From the NCBI GenBank assembly GCA_036172665.1, contig CM069869.1, positions 5,022,001-5,086,000 of the forward strand: DNA of 64,000 nt, in the 5' to 3' direction. Under the pieces are notes generated by a model. It was not told the origin of the DNA, ran no database searches, and worked only from the letters and a program-made list of their open reading frames with translations. The translations under genes were made by a program, and so were the position numbers. The DNA is from Prosopocoilus inquinatus. Lineage: Eukaryota; Arthropoda; Insecta; Coleoptera; Lucanidae. Positions within the stretch are counted from its first letter, which is position 1. Every line of letters starts with the position of its first letter. Positions 1 through 12,400 of this stretch are shown piece by piece.

Positions 1-480
1 GTGCTTGGTCGCTTTCCAGTTTCGAATTTCAAGCACCTGAGATGATCTGAACTGATCTGATCCGAACTACACTTCTGAGATTTCAATGGGAACGCTGCAT
101 AAGTCATATGAGCGTGATATATGCGTATTCATAGATTCAGATTTAGGTGCGTGAGGGGACGGGTGAAAATAAAAAAAAAATCGGTTCAAGTGCGTTTCGC
201 ACCCTGCAATTGGAACATTTTGAATAAGTTTGGAGGAGCCCCGAGTAGCTCATTTTGGCAATTGGAAAGCGGCTCTAGTAACTGTAATTAACGTCTAATT
301 TGTAACAAATTGATTTGACATTTTACATAAAACAGACAATTTTTTACTAAATAAGGCGTATTCTTTTATTCACCAAGGAGCTAAGCGCATTAATTCGAAA
401 AACTTCAAAGCGTATTTTTATTCATCGTACATTTTGCGATTAAAGTAATCGTGCTGGTCTTTTATTCTTCGATGAGGTAA
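1..480. other. AT-rich DNA without a recognised gene
   Basis: No coding pattern or family motif is recognised on either strand. There is a short A-run near 170-180. The LINE that follows has no clear 5' boundary, so the last few tens of bases may belong to it. Confidence 0.5.
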
Positions 481-504
481 TCGAATACTCATCGGAGTCA
501 TCTG

Positions 505-1226
505 GTTCTTTATATCGGTCTCTTGGATGCGATTTCAAAGAATTTTTTGACAGTTTCGAAACTACTCTGAGTGAATTCATTTATTCCTACGATAATATAA
601 TCTGTTTAGGTGATTTGAACATAAATTTATTAAACTTTAATGAATTGCATGTTATTCAATTGTATTCACTTTTTGATGCTTTTGATCTTAAACAAGTTAT
701 CAAGGAACCTACTCGTGTAACTCGATTTTCCGAATCTATTATTGATGTCATTTTTTTGAATAGCAAACTGGAATGTGCAACTTCAGGTTCTTTTAGCGTA
801 CAGAACGTATCTGATCACAATCTTGTATTCTGTGATATCAATTTAGTTATACCCTCTACACTTCCTAAGTGTTTGACATATCGCAGTTTCAAATACTTCA
901 ACTATGATGCATTTCTGTCTGACTTGCAAAATATTCCCTGGTATATTATGCTACGATTAATTCAAATTGATGAAAAGTTAAAATTTTTTAATGATAACTT
1001 AGTATTATTATTTGATGTTCATGCTCCTATATGTACTTCTACCTTCCGGAAGTTTAATCCTCCGTGGTTAACAGATACTCTTCGCGAAATTATGAAATTG
1101 CGTGACGAAGCTTTTAAACGATTTAAAAACACTGGTATTGCAGCGCACAAGGAATATTACAGAACACTTAGAAACTACGCAACTTTTGCAGTTAGGGAAG
1201 AGCAAAAAGCATACATAAAAAGTTAG
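505..1226 (+). pseudogene. LINE endonuclease (APE-type), C-terminal half
   Basis: The frame reads ...IICLGDLNINLL around 595-630 and ends with VSDHNLVF near 808-831. GDLN and SDH are the conserved C-terminal motifs of the apurinic-like endonuclease in LINEs. It then runs through the linker toward RT and stops at 1226 (TAG after AYIKS). In-frame sequence upstream of the first Met (YRSLGCDFKEFF) shows that the Met at 615 is not the true start. The endonuclease would nick the target DNA. The N-terminal catalytic residues are missing, so this is a remnant. Confidence 0.8.
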
Positions 1227-1444
1227 TTCAGTGCTTCCAACTCTAAAGATCAGTGGAGATCTTTAAACAAATTAGTTCTAAATAAAACGTCATATTCGTT
1301 ACCCGACTTTTTTGACAATCCCAATGATTTGAATAGTTTCTTTGTGAACATAGAAAGTGCTAATAATCCTCAAAAGCAAAATACGATTAATTATATCAAA
1401 ACTCTCTTCATCCTAATTTAGACAAAAAAATTGAGTTGCTTCAG

Positions 1445-2517
1445 TACTTGATATTGAACAAATCTTAAACGGCATAGGCAGCAATGCAATAAGTTCTGAT
1501 GGTCTAAGGCCCGGTTTCACCATCACAGTTTAACTTTAAGCTCCGTTTTATTCCTATGGAAACAATTTTATCTCTGCAATTGTTACCATGGGAATAAAGC
1601 GAAGTTTAAAGTCAAACTGTGATGGTGAAACCGGGCCTAAGTATTAAACTTATTAATTTATGTTGTCCATTCATTTTACCTTATATAACTCACATAGTAA
1701 ACTTTTGTTTAGAAAATAATGTTTTTCCTTCTTGCTGGAAGGAAGCGTTAATTATTCTTTATTGCCAAAATTACTAAATCAACTGAATTCAAAGACTTGC
1801 GACCCATTAGTATTTTGGCTGTCATTTCCAAAGTATTAGAGAAGATTGTAGATAGACAAATAAGACAGTTCTTGAATCTGTACAATATCTTGTCTCCTTA
1901 CCAATCTGGCTTTCGGCCCGGCCACAGTTGTTGTACTACTTTGTTAGGTGTTATTGATGATGTAATCAGTTCTATTGATAAGAAATGTTCTTGCCTTATG
2001 GTAACGCTTGACTTCTCTAAAGCGTTTGACACTCTAGACCACGATATATTACTGGCGATTTTACATAATGTAGGCATGAGTGATAACGTTATTGTTTTTT
2101 TTTTGTCAGTATCTTAAGGGTCGAATTCAAAGAGTCAAAGTGAAAGACCTATTATCAGAACCTGTTGAATTACAAAGAGGGGTTCCACAAGGAAGCATAT
2201 GTGGTCCTTTACTGTATATTTTGTATACTTGCTGTTTTAGCACCATTACTCCGAACTGCAAACTTTACTCTTACGCGGACGATACACAGTTGATCTTTTC
2301 GTTTTCCTCTGCTGATCCTTATGACGCTGTAGGGAGTGTTAATCAGGAATTAGAACATATCCGTATATTATCTTCTAACCACGGTCTCAAAATCAACCCT
2401 TCTAAATCATCAGTTTTAATTTTTGGCTCAAAAACACTTATTGATACTGTTGCTAACGGAGCCGATATCAAATTGGGAACCGAAACGTTGATTTCGTCAA
2501 AAATCTTGGACTCTTAA
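1445..2517 (+). pseudogene. LINE reverse transcriptase, interrupted
   Basis: RT motifs appear in order: a SSDG segment just before the MITE at 1508; DLRPISILAVISKVLEK near 1794-1845; SPYQSGFRPGHSC; LDFSKAFDTLDHD near 2010-2045; LQRGVPQGSICGPLL near 2170-2213; and the catalytic SYADDTQLIF, with YADD at 2272-2283. The KAFDTLDHD aspartate and the YADD pair are the expected metal ligands. The frame changes near 1755 and in a T-run at about 2095-2103, and a stop follows at 2517. If the MITE and one TAA copy are removed, the reading frame continues across the site, so the MITE inserted into a previously open frame. Confidence 0.88.
1508..1637. mobile_element. 130-bp palindromic MITE, PIF/Harbinger-type, inside the LINE RT
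   Basis: The termini are inverted copies of GGCCCGGTTTCACCATCACA, continuing for about 47 bp with a few mismatches, so almost the whole element is a foldback. It is flanked by direct TAA at 1505-1507 and 1638-1640, the 3-bp TWA-type duplication made by PIF/Harbinger transposases. Removing the element plus one TAA restores the RT reading frame. The terminal GGCCCGGTTTCAC resembles the ends of the larger element at 48159-49439. Confidence 0.85.
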
Positions 2518-2529
2518 TTGATAGTAAAC

Positions 2530-3104
2530 TACGTTTTAAAAATTACATTAATTCACTTATTCGTAAGTCATATTCAGTCTTAAAAATACTATTTTGCAAT
2601 AGGTTCCTCCTAAATCAAAAATTAAGATTATTACTTTGTAATTCTCTCGTGTTATCGTGTTTCAATTATTGCAATTGTGTTTACGGTCCTTGTATTGATG
2701 CATCGGATAAGGCTCGCATTCAGAAAGTTCAAAATTCTTGCTTGCGTTTTGTTTATGGTATCAAGAAATACCAACATGTTTCTCATGCATTGAAAATTGC
2801 CGGATGGTTAAACATGATAAGCAGGAGGTATATCCACAGTGCCTCTACTTTTCGCAATATTTTACTTTATAAAACACCCGCGTATCTCTACAATAAAATT
2901 ACTTACCGTACTGACATACACAGTATCAATATACGTCACAAAAACGTCATTACTATACCCCAACACTCTACTACTCTTTTCAGACGTTCATTTTCTTATA
3001 ATATTGCAACCCTATGGAATGACCTACCCTTGCAATTTAAAGATCTGTCATATGCAAGTTTTAAACATCAATTAGTAGCCTTGAAGAAGAGCGGACATTT
3101 GTAG
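2530..3104 (+). pseudogene. LINE ORF2 C-terminal domain
   Basis: The frame reads FNYCNCVYGPCIDASDKARI, then QNSCLRFVYGIKKYQHV and FRRSFSYNIATLWNDLP, which is typical of the region after RT in CR1/Jockey-type LINE ORF2 proteins. It ends at 3104, about 200 bp before the (ATT)n tail, so this is the true 3' end of the ORF. An equivalent end from another LINE copy lies at 41885-42000. Confidence 0.8.
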
Positions 3105-3306
3105 CATTCTTAACTTTTTCAATAGATATCACTCTCATATGTATATTTAATTTCCTGCTGCACCTTATATTTTGTTTATTAATTAATCAATGGACGTTGA
3201 TGGAAGATCAGCAAGTCGGCTTACCGATGGCCTGAATCGACGCCATTGATCTAACGCTTTTGTTAGTATATGTATTTATGTATATCGTAGATAGTAGATT
3301 AATAAA

Positions 3307-3337
<31 letters not shown>

Positions 3338-3339
3338 GT
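3307..3339 (+). repeat. (ATT)n microsatellite, LINE 3' tail
   Basis: About eleven ATT units lie directly downstream of the LINE ORF and its short 3' UTR. This is the template-slippage tail seen in LINE groups without poly(A). Confidence 0.9.
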
Positions 3340-3662
3340 TGATGAACCAATTAATTAGTAATTAATTCCAATTCCAATTACCAACAACCTCTGATCAGCT
3401 GACAAGCTGACTGTTCTTTTAGTCAGCGCAATTTGAGTCATCGGTGTCTTATTTGACATTCATCGATGACGTCACACCGATGAAGCGATTAAATCAATTG
3501 TTTGAATAAAATAACACGTCTACACGCATCTTTTTGATTAAATTCCTATTTGAATTAAATTGAACAACTATTATTAGCGTGTACAATCATGACAAAAGAA
3601 TTTCTGTACTAAATAAACAGATGAGTGATGCAAGGAGAAAAATCTCTAAATATGACTGAAGG

Positions 3663-3829
3663 TAGGGTGGCCAGACGTCCTCTAATTCTAAAATAGTAAT
3701 GCAAAATAAGTCCCAGTAACATTTATTAACCACTGACACATTATAACATGCGGTAAATACACATAGGGCGGTGATGAGATTTTTTTCATCGTGTTCCCTT
3801 TTCTTCAGCTTAAGAATGTGACCACCCTA
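3663..3829. mobile_element. hAT-type MITE
   Basis: The left end TAGGGTGGCCAGAC is inverted at the right end as TGACCACCCTA. The termini resemble hAT TIRs. Flanks ACTGAAGG (3655-3662) and ATTGAAGA (3830-3837) match at 6 of 8 positions, consistent with an aged 8-bp target duplication. No coding capacity. Confidence 0.6.
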
Positions 3830-3837
3830 ATTGAAGA

Positions 3838-6189
3838 TCTTAAGAAAATTCTAAATTAACAAATTTTTTTAACTGCAATTTCGTTATGGGTATTTAGTTA
3901 CCATTAGACATGCAGCTTTTTTAGGTGCTTTTACATTTAATAAATCATACTTACTCATATTTAATGCCTTTTAACGAGAGCGAGATATTTTATGTATATT
4001 TTGTAGACTTAGATTTAGATTTAATTTCCAAACGTAAAATGCTTTGCAATAATTGTCATTCACGACGGACTCGGCAGAATTCTGACAACTTCGCCACTCG
4101 AATAACTTATCTAAAATAACTAAAATAACTTATCTAAAGCGTAGCTGGTGACAGGGAACGATGTTGACTATCGTGAAGAGAGGGCGAGGTCCTTTTAGTA
4201 AATCGCATTAACAGCTTAGTTAACGACTAAACTTCCGAATTCGGCTAGGCGTATATATACGGATTTATTTACAAAAATCTGCTTACTTAACCAGGTCGCT
4301 GTATAGCACTTGAGTTTGCGAAAGCCTAAAATGCTCGCGCTCCAGTTTCATCACTCGCGCGTCGCTTTTCCCTGACTTCTAGGATTTCATTACTAGAATG
4401 TGATTACACGTTGACCACACATAAAGTTAAAGTGTATTAATTATTTTCGTAATTTCTAAACTATTTTATATGGAAAATCAAATCGTGACAGTAGTAACAA
4501 TAGCAAACGTATCCAGACAAAGGTTTCGTTAGAAGTCATTTCCAAAATAAAGGGACATTAATTTCATCACGTTAATGAAACGGATACGCATCTTCTCGAT
4601 AAATTCGACGGTTTGTGACGATAATTGAGGCGGAAATTTCAATATCAAATTGAGTTCGCAACAATTTACATTTCGCAACTATGAATTATGGCCGAAATTA
4701 AATTCCTGAAATAATTCCAGCGAAGAGGGAGCGCCGGTCCGTTCAGTCGAATACCTTTCAGAGGAAGTGCAGCGCGAAGAGCGGATAATGCGGAACCGGA
4801 AGCACAGGATGTATAACCGGTAACGATTACAGATCGATTATAAATTAAGATTTCCTCTCTATGACTCTCTGCGCTCTGCAAGGTAGAGCTGCGATTTCGC
4901 CGCCCAATTAACGAGCCAAAGTACGCACGCTGAAAGGGCTCTGACTGCTCGCTTATCGATCGCCCCCTATCATTTGCTCTTTCAACAGCACTACTTCAGC
5001 GCGATTTTGTTTTTATTTTCGCCACTAAACAGCCGCTCGGAAAAATGTGCTTACTTTAAAATACCTACCACGTTGATGTTTTTTTTTCCTTTTTCACGTG
5101 TCTGGTGTTCTCTTGTTGCAAGACCACTCCATCCCTCAAAATTTTTACTCATTTATTTTTCCAGAATGGTCTCCTCTTTCACAACTGAGAAATCAGACAT
5201 TGAAGTATACAGGATGTCCATCTTTTATAATTTTGCATTATTACTCCCTATAGAGTATGAAATCAATAAATTGCAGAGAAAGTGTTCTAAGTACTTCCAT
5301 TTTGTTTAGCTCTGGATCATTTTAAACGACTTTTTGAGGAATATTAAAAAAATGCACAAGCATTCTTCTAACTCGAAATTTTACCATTATGGAAAAATTT
5401 CATTTGATTTTAGACTCGGATTGGTTAACAGTTCGTCAGGTATAAAAAACGTAATGTTTTCGGTAATATTGACGAATTAAATATTTTTTATTTATGTTCC
5501 TAATAAGACGAAATAAATTATGAGCGGCGAACAGTTTCTAACCTTTCAGAAAGTTGTTTTGTTTCAGGGCGGGAGGAACGGTCTCGGATATTTCAAACCA
5601 GATTGAGCATCCTCTCGAGACATCTGGATACGACCAATCAATATAAAATAAATCAGAAAGCGGAGCACGTCGTGAATAATAAACAAGCCGGGTTAAATCT
5701 GTTCCGGTGCAGTTCTCGTCGTTACGAGTATGTACAATTCATCCCCCGTGTCGGTGTGGTTTTCGGGAATTCAGTTACATTCCTGGCGCTGACTAATTAA
5801 GGATGTGGTTTTTAGTTGACACTCCTGCTTGAATTGGTACGTTGCGCGCGCTATGATGGAAGCGGCGTGAGTTAAAAGATAAAAGGAAACAAAGCAAAAT
5901 CAATAGTTCACGAATTTTCACTCAACTTTGTGTTGGTGCAGCACGAATACGGAATATTTTATTATAACCAGAACGAGAAGTTCTGGTGATCAAAATTTAT
6001 TATGCGGAAATATTTACACAATGTAGAATTAAAATCAGGATAGAAAGGTGGATGACCAAAGCAAAACAACGTTGCTTCTTGGGTGCTATCAAATAATTGT
6101 TGTCACGAAATCTTTAAATCGATTACTCCTGCTTGTGCTTACTGTTAAACTAGGTCATAAATATTTTTGCGCTTTTTTCTTTCGTCAAC
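3838..6189. other. No gene recognised
   Basis: The longest open frames (111 aa at 4974-5309 and 71 aa on the minus strand at 4666-4881) show no family motif and look fortuitous. Around 5207-5300 the sequence begins with TATACAGGATG, related to the CACCCTGTATA motif repeats elsewhere in the window. Confidence 0.45.
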
Positions 6190-6775
6190 TATTGGTCCGA
6201 ACAGGTCAGTGGAGGTGGACGTGGTTCGAACTCGTAAACAAGCGCCAGGGTGGCGTCTGCGTACGGAACAGTGGCCACGCAGGTGATAATTGTGATAGCA
6301 GGAATAACTCCAGATCAGGGAAAGAAAAAGAGTCTACACAGAAGAACATGAGTCGAAGGTCTTGGCCAGGAAAAAACTGTATGAAACATGGCAGGAGGTG
6401 TGGGACACCCACGAAGGATGGGCCGACACCTCCATTAAGAAAGTCGAAGCCTGCTGTACCAGACGGAGCGGGAAGGTTGATTTTTCATGTCAGGCTAACC
6501 GGCTACGGCGTGTATGGGAAGTACCTGAGGGAAATAAAAAAGGTAGAATTAGCCAAATGCTGGTATTTTGAGGAGGAGACTCCGGCACACGCGCTTTTTA
6601 ACTTAAACAGGGTGGGAAAGAAAGGAATGGAGTCCCAAGCAAAGTTGGGAACTCTAGTGACAAAATGACACGTCGCGAGGATCCTTATACAGAACGAGGA
6701 GAGCTGGAATTGTGTAAGGAAAATGCTGCGTACTATAATGGGTACCAAAATAAATTACCAAAGGATACTTTAGAG
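6190..6775 (+). pseudogene. LINE ORF2 C-terminal remnant (R1/I-group-like)
   Basis: Three short frames together resemble the C-terminus of R1/I-group LINE ORF2 proteins. One frame gives WQEVWDTHEGWADTSIKKVE (about 6389-6448). A second gives RLTGYGVYGKYLREIKKVEL then CWYFEEETPAHALF (about 6490-6600), corresponding to the LTGHGxFxxYL...C...EDxxHxLF block. A third gives NEESWNCVRKMLRTIMG (about 6690-6740), matching the terminal helix. The frame shifts at least twice, so this is a decayed fragment. Clade assignment is inference. Confidence 0.6.
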
Positions 6776-7010
6776 AGAAAGGCGACGGAAAGGAAGGGAA
6801 AGTTGAAAATGAGGACTGAGAAGGAGTGAAGAGAGAAGAAGAGAATGAGAAGAAAAGAGAGTTGGAAGCGGAAAGATGGAAAGAGAGAAGAGGATAAGAA
6901 GAGGAGAGGAAGAGGAGAAAGGAAGAGGATAGGAATAATAAAGAGGATGAAAGAGTTTAGGAAGAGGGAAGATAATGGATAAGAAGAGAAGAGGAAGGAA
7001 TTAAGGACTA
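6776..7010 (+). repeat. Polypurine (GA-rich) tract
   Basis: About 230 bp of almost uninterrupted A and G on + (GAGAGAAG, GAAGAGGA and similar units). It follows the LINE remnant directly. Purine mirror-type tracts of this length can form triplex DNA. Confidence 0.75.
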
Positions 7011-8111
7011 ACTAAGCGGAGCTCATGTGCAGAAGAAGAAGATGCTGGAAGGCGATACCCTCTGCAGAGTGTGAGAAAGAGGAAAGAAGTTTAGTTGGTA
7101 GGCGTTCCGTACAGACAGAAATGACGGGGTGAATCCAACACGCCTCCAGGGTTGATATATCCGGAGATGTCTTTTGAAGATTCTCTAAACCTCTACAAAA
7201 AAAAAAAGGTTCAGCGAACACCCAACTGAGGAAGACTGTTCTCAATGTGTCTCGAAATCACAGCAGTTTCACGAAATAAGTCCAGGAGACTTGAATCATT
7301 TAAGTTCGCAACCACGTGTCCATTAAAGAGTCACAGCAATAACACAACCAAGTCAGTAGAAGACAGTAGATTTAAATACTTGATCTATGACTGATTGTAA
7401 ATATCGTTACTGGATCCAATGCGATACAAATATAATTGTGCACAAGTTTAAATTAAGGAACTAGACATGATTTACCTGGTTAAAATAAAACTTCCTTAAA
7501 TCCTCAAGATATTTATCGACGTATCATTATTTAAATGAGAACTGACAAACTCACTGCCCTGTTGTTCACCTATGCGTTTCATACACTAAGCTATGTTCCG
7601 TCTCGATTACACACCGAGGTCAAGGACGGCTACCCTCTACGTAGTCGAGGTCTAGTTCTCAAATTAAAAATGCCTTATGTCGGCAGCAAAGTGCAGGTGA
7701 GAACAAGCTCCAAAACTAGTACGTCAGGGAGTACTTGATGAATGCGTGAACTAATACGTAGATAGTGTTACGGGCTCAGTTTGATTTAGATGCATTACTA
7801 CGGCCAGTCACCATCTGCTCGCTATGTCACCTAAACGAAGCCCATTGCCGACAGTTTTTGTGCCAACTTTGGACAGAATTTTTACTTTTTTTTGAAACCG
7901 TTTCTACTTAATTCATTGCCTCTACTGAGCGAGTTACAATCTTTAATCAACCGTTTCATCGAGTTATTCGCCAAAGTATCTTCGCAATTGTCTTTTTTTG
8001 GTATCGGACGGTCATGTTCTATAATCATGGTTGCCAATATTATTCGATACTTTGACAGTCGAATTTGCTATGAGTTTGTAGTGAATTTATTGCTGGAAGA
8101 AAGACTCCTCT
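7011..8111. other. No gene recognised
   Basis: A sequence at 7225-7262 (CTGAGGAAGAC ... GTCTCGAAA) is faintly hammerhead-like but lacks helices I and III. Open frames are short and carry no motifs. Confidence 0.4.
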
Positions 8112-9441
8112 ATCTCTTCGATTGCCTCACGGCGTAGGCTGTCCTAAACTTTAGTGTTCAATTCATCCTGGAAGGGACCGCACGTCTTGCGCTCGTTCGA
8201 ATCAAATTGAAAAGCTGAAAGGTTGTTATAACCTACTTTTTTTAATGTTGCAGAACCTAGAAGCAACGCCTTTTCTTTCTTCGTTAGCTAAAACGCAAGA
8301 ACCGTCTCTGCGATTGTCCCGCGGCGTAGGCCGTCCTAAACTTTAATGCTCAATTCACTTTGCAAGGGACCGCACGTCTTTCCTAGCTCGAATCGTATTG
8401 AAGAGTTGAAAGGTTGTTCTACCCTCTTTTTCTTGGCATTGTGGAACCTAGAAGCAACGCCTCTTTCTATCTTCGCGAGCTAAAACGCTGGAACCGTCTC
8501 TTTGGTTGCCCAGCGGCGTAGGCCGTCCTAAACTTGAGAGCTCAAGACACTTTGGAAGGGAGAGCACGTCTCTCGTTCGTTCGAATCATATTGAAGAGTT
8601 GAAAAGTTATTCCACCCTCTTTTTCTTGACATTGCGGAACCTAGAAGCAACGCCTCTTTCTATCATCGCGAGCTAAAACGCTGGAACCGTCTCTTCGGTT
8701 GCCCAGCGGTGTAGGCCGTCCTAAACTTGAGAGTTCAAGACACTTTGGAAGGGAGAGCACGTCTCTCGTTCGTTCGAATCATATTGAAGAGTTGAAAGGT
8801 TATTCCACCCTCTTTTTCTTGACATTGCGGAACCTAGAAGCAACGCCTCTTTCTATCTTCGCAAGCTAAAACGCTGGAACCGTCTCTTTGGTTGCCCAGC
8901 GGCGTAGGCCGTCCTAAACTTGAGAGTTCAAGATACTTTGGAAGGGAGAGCACGTCTCTCGTTCGTTCGAATCATATTGAAGAGTTGAAAGGTTATTCCA
9001 CCCTCTTTTTCTTGACATTGCGGAACCTAGAAGCAACGCCTCTTTCTATCTTCGCGAGCTAAAACGCTGGAACCGTCTCTTCGGTTGCCCAGCGGCGTAG
9101 GCTGTCCTGAACTTGAGAGTTCAAGACACTTTGGAAGGGATAGCACGTTTATCGTTCGCTCGAATCATATTGAAGGGTTCAAAGGTTGTTCGACCCTCCT
9201 TTTCTTGGCATTGTGGAACCTAGAAGCAACGCCTTTTTCTTTCTTCGCGAGCTAAAACGCTGGAACCGTCTCTTTGGTTGCCCAGCGGCGTAGGCTGTCC
9301 TAAACTTTAGTGTTCAATACACTTTGAAAGGGACCGCACATCTTTCGTTCGCTCGAATCATATTGAAGGTTGTTCTAACCTCATTTTCTTGACTTGCGGA
9401 ACCTATAAGCAACTCTTTTTTCTTTCTTCGTGAGCTAAAAC
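8112..9441. repeat. Seven-copy ~193-bp tandem satellite
   Basis: The anchor CGGCGTAGGC(C/T)GTCCT occurs at 8130, 8322, 8514, 8707 (one change), 8900, 9093 and 9286, so spacing is 192-193 bp. The central units are nearly identical and the outer ones diverged, the pattern expected when unequal exchange homogenises the middle of an array. The unit is richer in G+C than its surroundings and has no open frame. A period near 190 bp is close to a nucleosome repeat. Confidence 0.93.
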
Positions 9442-12400
9442 AGTCTTTTAACGTCAAGGTCAGTGGTGTTGCCGCGCAAAACCGTTGTTGGGTTCTTGTA
9501 TTCCTGTAGAATTGACTTGGCGAGTTTCCTTACGTAAAAAATATAAATTGATAGAAAGCGATTTCATTTTATAAAAAGAAAAAAAGTGTTAGGTGTACGT
9601 ATCGTCATACAAAACGTTATTATTAAAGGCTATCAACTTGGCCATTTTAAAACTCCCGGGCACAACTTTTTCTTTTCAAACACTAAAATCTCGTTTAGCG
9701 CCGGCCATTAAAGCGGTAACACCGCCGGACCTGTGTTATTTTTATCAGCCACTCCAATTAAAACTCCAACCGTTTTATCCCCCTCATATGCACAAACCGC
9801 CGCGCCGCCTGTCGTGCCGTACCTGTACAATAAACGTTATTCGCTTTATTTGCGTCAACGCCCATTCTTTAATTATCCGAAGAGAGAAATTTAATAATCG
9901 TCGAGTGCTCGTTTCGTTTATTAAAACGACGCCCTCAGCCCGCCCTGACGATACAAATATGACTAGTAGCAATTAGCTCTAATTTACAATTCTTCCCTTA
10001 ATTGCTCCCTCCCACCTTTGCGTCATCACTATTATTTCATTTGCAGCAGGGCAGGGTAGCAGAAACAAGACGTTTTATTACAGACTTAATGCGAAACAGC
10101 CGGAGAATTAACATAATTTTAATTGAAGTCTGTTAAGACGCAGAGGTCAGATCAAAGGTTTACTTATACGTCATTTGCATAATGGTCTTTTGCTTGCTAA
10201 AAAATTATTATAGAAAGTATGTAAATATAAATTATGCGTCTTATTTATATGCTAAAATGTAAGTAATTTCTTTGGTTAACAAAATTGCAAAAAAAAAAAA
10301 ATTCTTGTTATTCAAGGGGCGAAACTCAACTCCTAGAGATATTTAAGCATCCCTTAAAAAGGAATTATTTGATTGTAAATGTGACTTCCGATTAATGAAA
10401 CGATTTGTATGTCGCTTGCCGTCATATTTCAAAACCGACAAGGGTGCAGCTATTACAGAATACAGTCGGAATTGGTTTTGTATAGGACTATAACAGTTTG
10501 CGCTCACGCGTATTCAATTAATTACGGAAATGGCTTTCAGTGAACACATATTTTTCCTAAACAGACAATTAGATTTTCTGGAATTGAAACTGACATGTTG
10601 CGCACAAGTACACCATAAAATTTTGATAAATGGTCAAGTACATTGTTTTTACAGTTTCCAGCAATGACTTCATGATAATACACGTATACAACAAAAACAA
10701 GATTTTATATTATACCTTGAGACGTTTCAATATGATTAGATTTTGCAAGAAACCAGTTACTCTTTAATACTGAAGATTGGAAAAATATAACAGCTTCTAC
10801 GTGTTTAAGGTAAAGTGGCGTGAAATTCAAGTCGTTAACTTCCACAGTGTGTAACTTTCAGCTTGTGCATTTTGTTTACTTGCATAACCCTTTCAGATTC
10901 TACGTTTCGTTCCCATGTTATAACCATACCCATCTAATTGGTTGTTTTGTATTTTTCTTCAATAATATCAGGTTTTATTTTGCAGTGTTACGGTTTGAAA
11001 AACCGCTTTCCAAAAGTCATCCTGTGTATTGAGTCTGCATTGCATTTATTTTCGATTTTGCAATGATTGACATGGGTGTTGTATGGCTTTATATTTTCTC
11101 GTCCGCTTTTATTGCGCCAAAAATAAGTTTTTATCATCGTCTTCGTCGCAAAATAATTGGATTTTTATAATACAAAGGGTCCAACGCCTCGCTTTAGTTT
11201 TGTGATGCAATTCGCAGACCTTTGTTCATTCATCGTAGAAAACCCCGGCAATAAATTACTGTGTGATTCTTATTCTTTCTGCATTTTTGTTTTATTACCT
11301 TAAGTACATTTTATCGCCCGGAGTTTCTATCTTTAGCTTTGATTGCAAAATCTTTTGCAAAGCGCCTACAGTGGAGTTTTTGGTGTTTTGCGTGAGAACC
11401 TGATTGAATGTTTATTCTAAGCCTCGAGACGATCATAAAATCTGGCGACGTCTCAGTTTCTTTTTGTATTATGTTGTGTTCTGCGAGTTACAATTTTTTG
11501 TATATTTTATTCCGACGGAAAGTTTAAATTGCGTTCACATTTGCCATTTCAAGCCATCGGTCTTCCTCACGTCAGCTTCTTCCCGGTTGGTTTTTGCTGA
11601 TGTCACGATGTTTTCGATTTGTTCAAGCCCTCCCTTACTTCGTTAGGGGTAAAGCCAGCTTTGACGTTATTAATTTGTGACGTGCCTGGAGCACGCAGCA
11701 GTCGTTGTGGTGTCCCCAGGGCCGGTGTAGGTGTTCGAAGGGGCTCTGCCCATTTTCAGCTGTGTTCGTCTGGAGAAACGTACATATTTCGGTTATTGTC
11801 GAGGAACCTCGGGGGAGGTTTCCTCGAGCATACGAGGACTTATCGGTTACTCCGTGGCTGAAACTCATTCGATTTGTTTCAACTTCGTCCCTGTTGTTAA
11901 GATAGGTATGCTTGCGACCGCTGCTCTCTATTCGTGCACAAATTATTATTGCCGTACTTTTCTTCTCTTACAGACTTTTGGTAAAGGATTTCAGAACCAA
12001 TTTTAGGACCGCTTTTGGTTGGAATGTGGTTTCATACGACGACTCTTCCTATCGCTTTAATGTACGACCCTTTTTCGGCGTACAATTTTTCTGTGACAAT
12101 CCTTTTGGAGGAAGAGATGTGGTACCGGTTTTCGTCGTAGCAACCGTCGAGTCGGAAGGTTTGATATTGGCATCTTCACATCTCAACGCATGTGAAGATG
12201 GACCGAGGACCCGAGAGTCTCCAAGGAAGATGATTCAGGTGGGTGGTTCCAATTATTTGCGGATAGCGCCTTATGCCTATATTGGTTGTGTTTAATGTAC
12301 GAATCAGGGGGTCGGGGAGAAATCCGTGGCGGCGTCCCTGAATCCACGCCAACTTGTTATTACTTAAATAAAAACGCAAGCCTTTGGTATAATCACGTAT

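Larger units (their letters stand above)
480..3340 (+). mobile_element. Decayed CR1/Jockey-type non-LTR retrotransposon
   Basis: The region reads through an APE-type endonuclease C-terminus, a reverse transcriptase and a C-terminal domain, all on + and in that order, and ends in an (ATT)n microsatellite. A microsatellite 3' tail suits CR1/L2-group LINEs. The copy is 5'-truncated, since the N-terminal half of the endonuclease and any ORF1 are absent. It is broken by several stops and frameshifts (near 1226, 1755, 2090 and 2517) and by a MITE at 1508-1637. Such elements copy themselves by target-primed reverse transcription, but this copy cannot. No target duplication was found. The clade call (CR1, L2 or Jockey) is inference; non-LTR identity is firm. 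Confidence 0.88.

Noticed and set aside
3925..5800. Several 60-110-aa open frames
   Set aside because: Composition follows the local AT-rich sequence and no homology-type motifs are seen.
7225..7262. CTGAGGA ... GAAA arrangement as another hammerhead
   Set aside because: Helix I does not pair and no 15.1-16.1 A-U pair with a helix III can be drawn.
9593..9976. 127-aa open frame as a gene
   Set aside because: No domain, no codon pattern and overlapping minus-strand frame; probably fortuitous.
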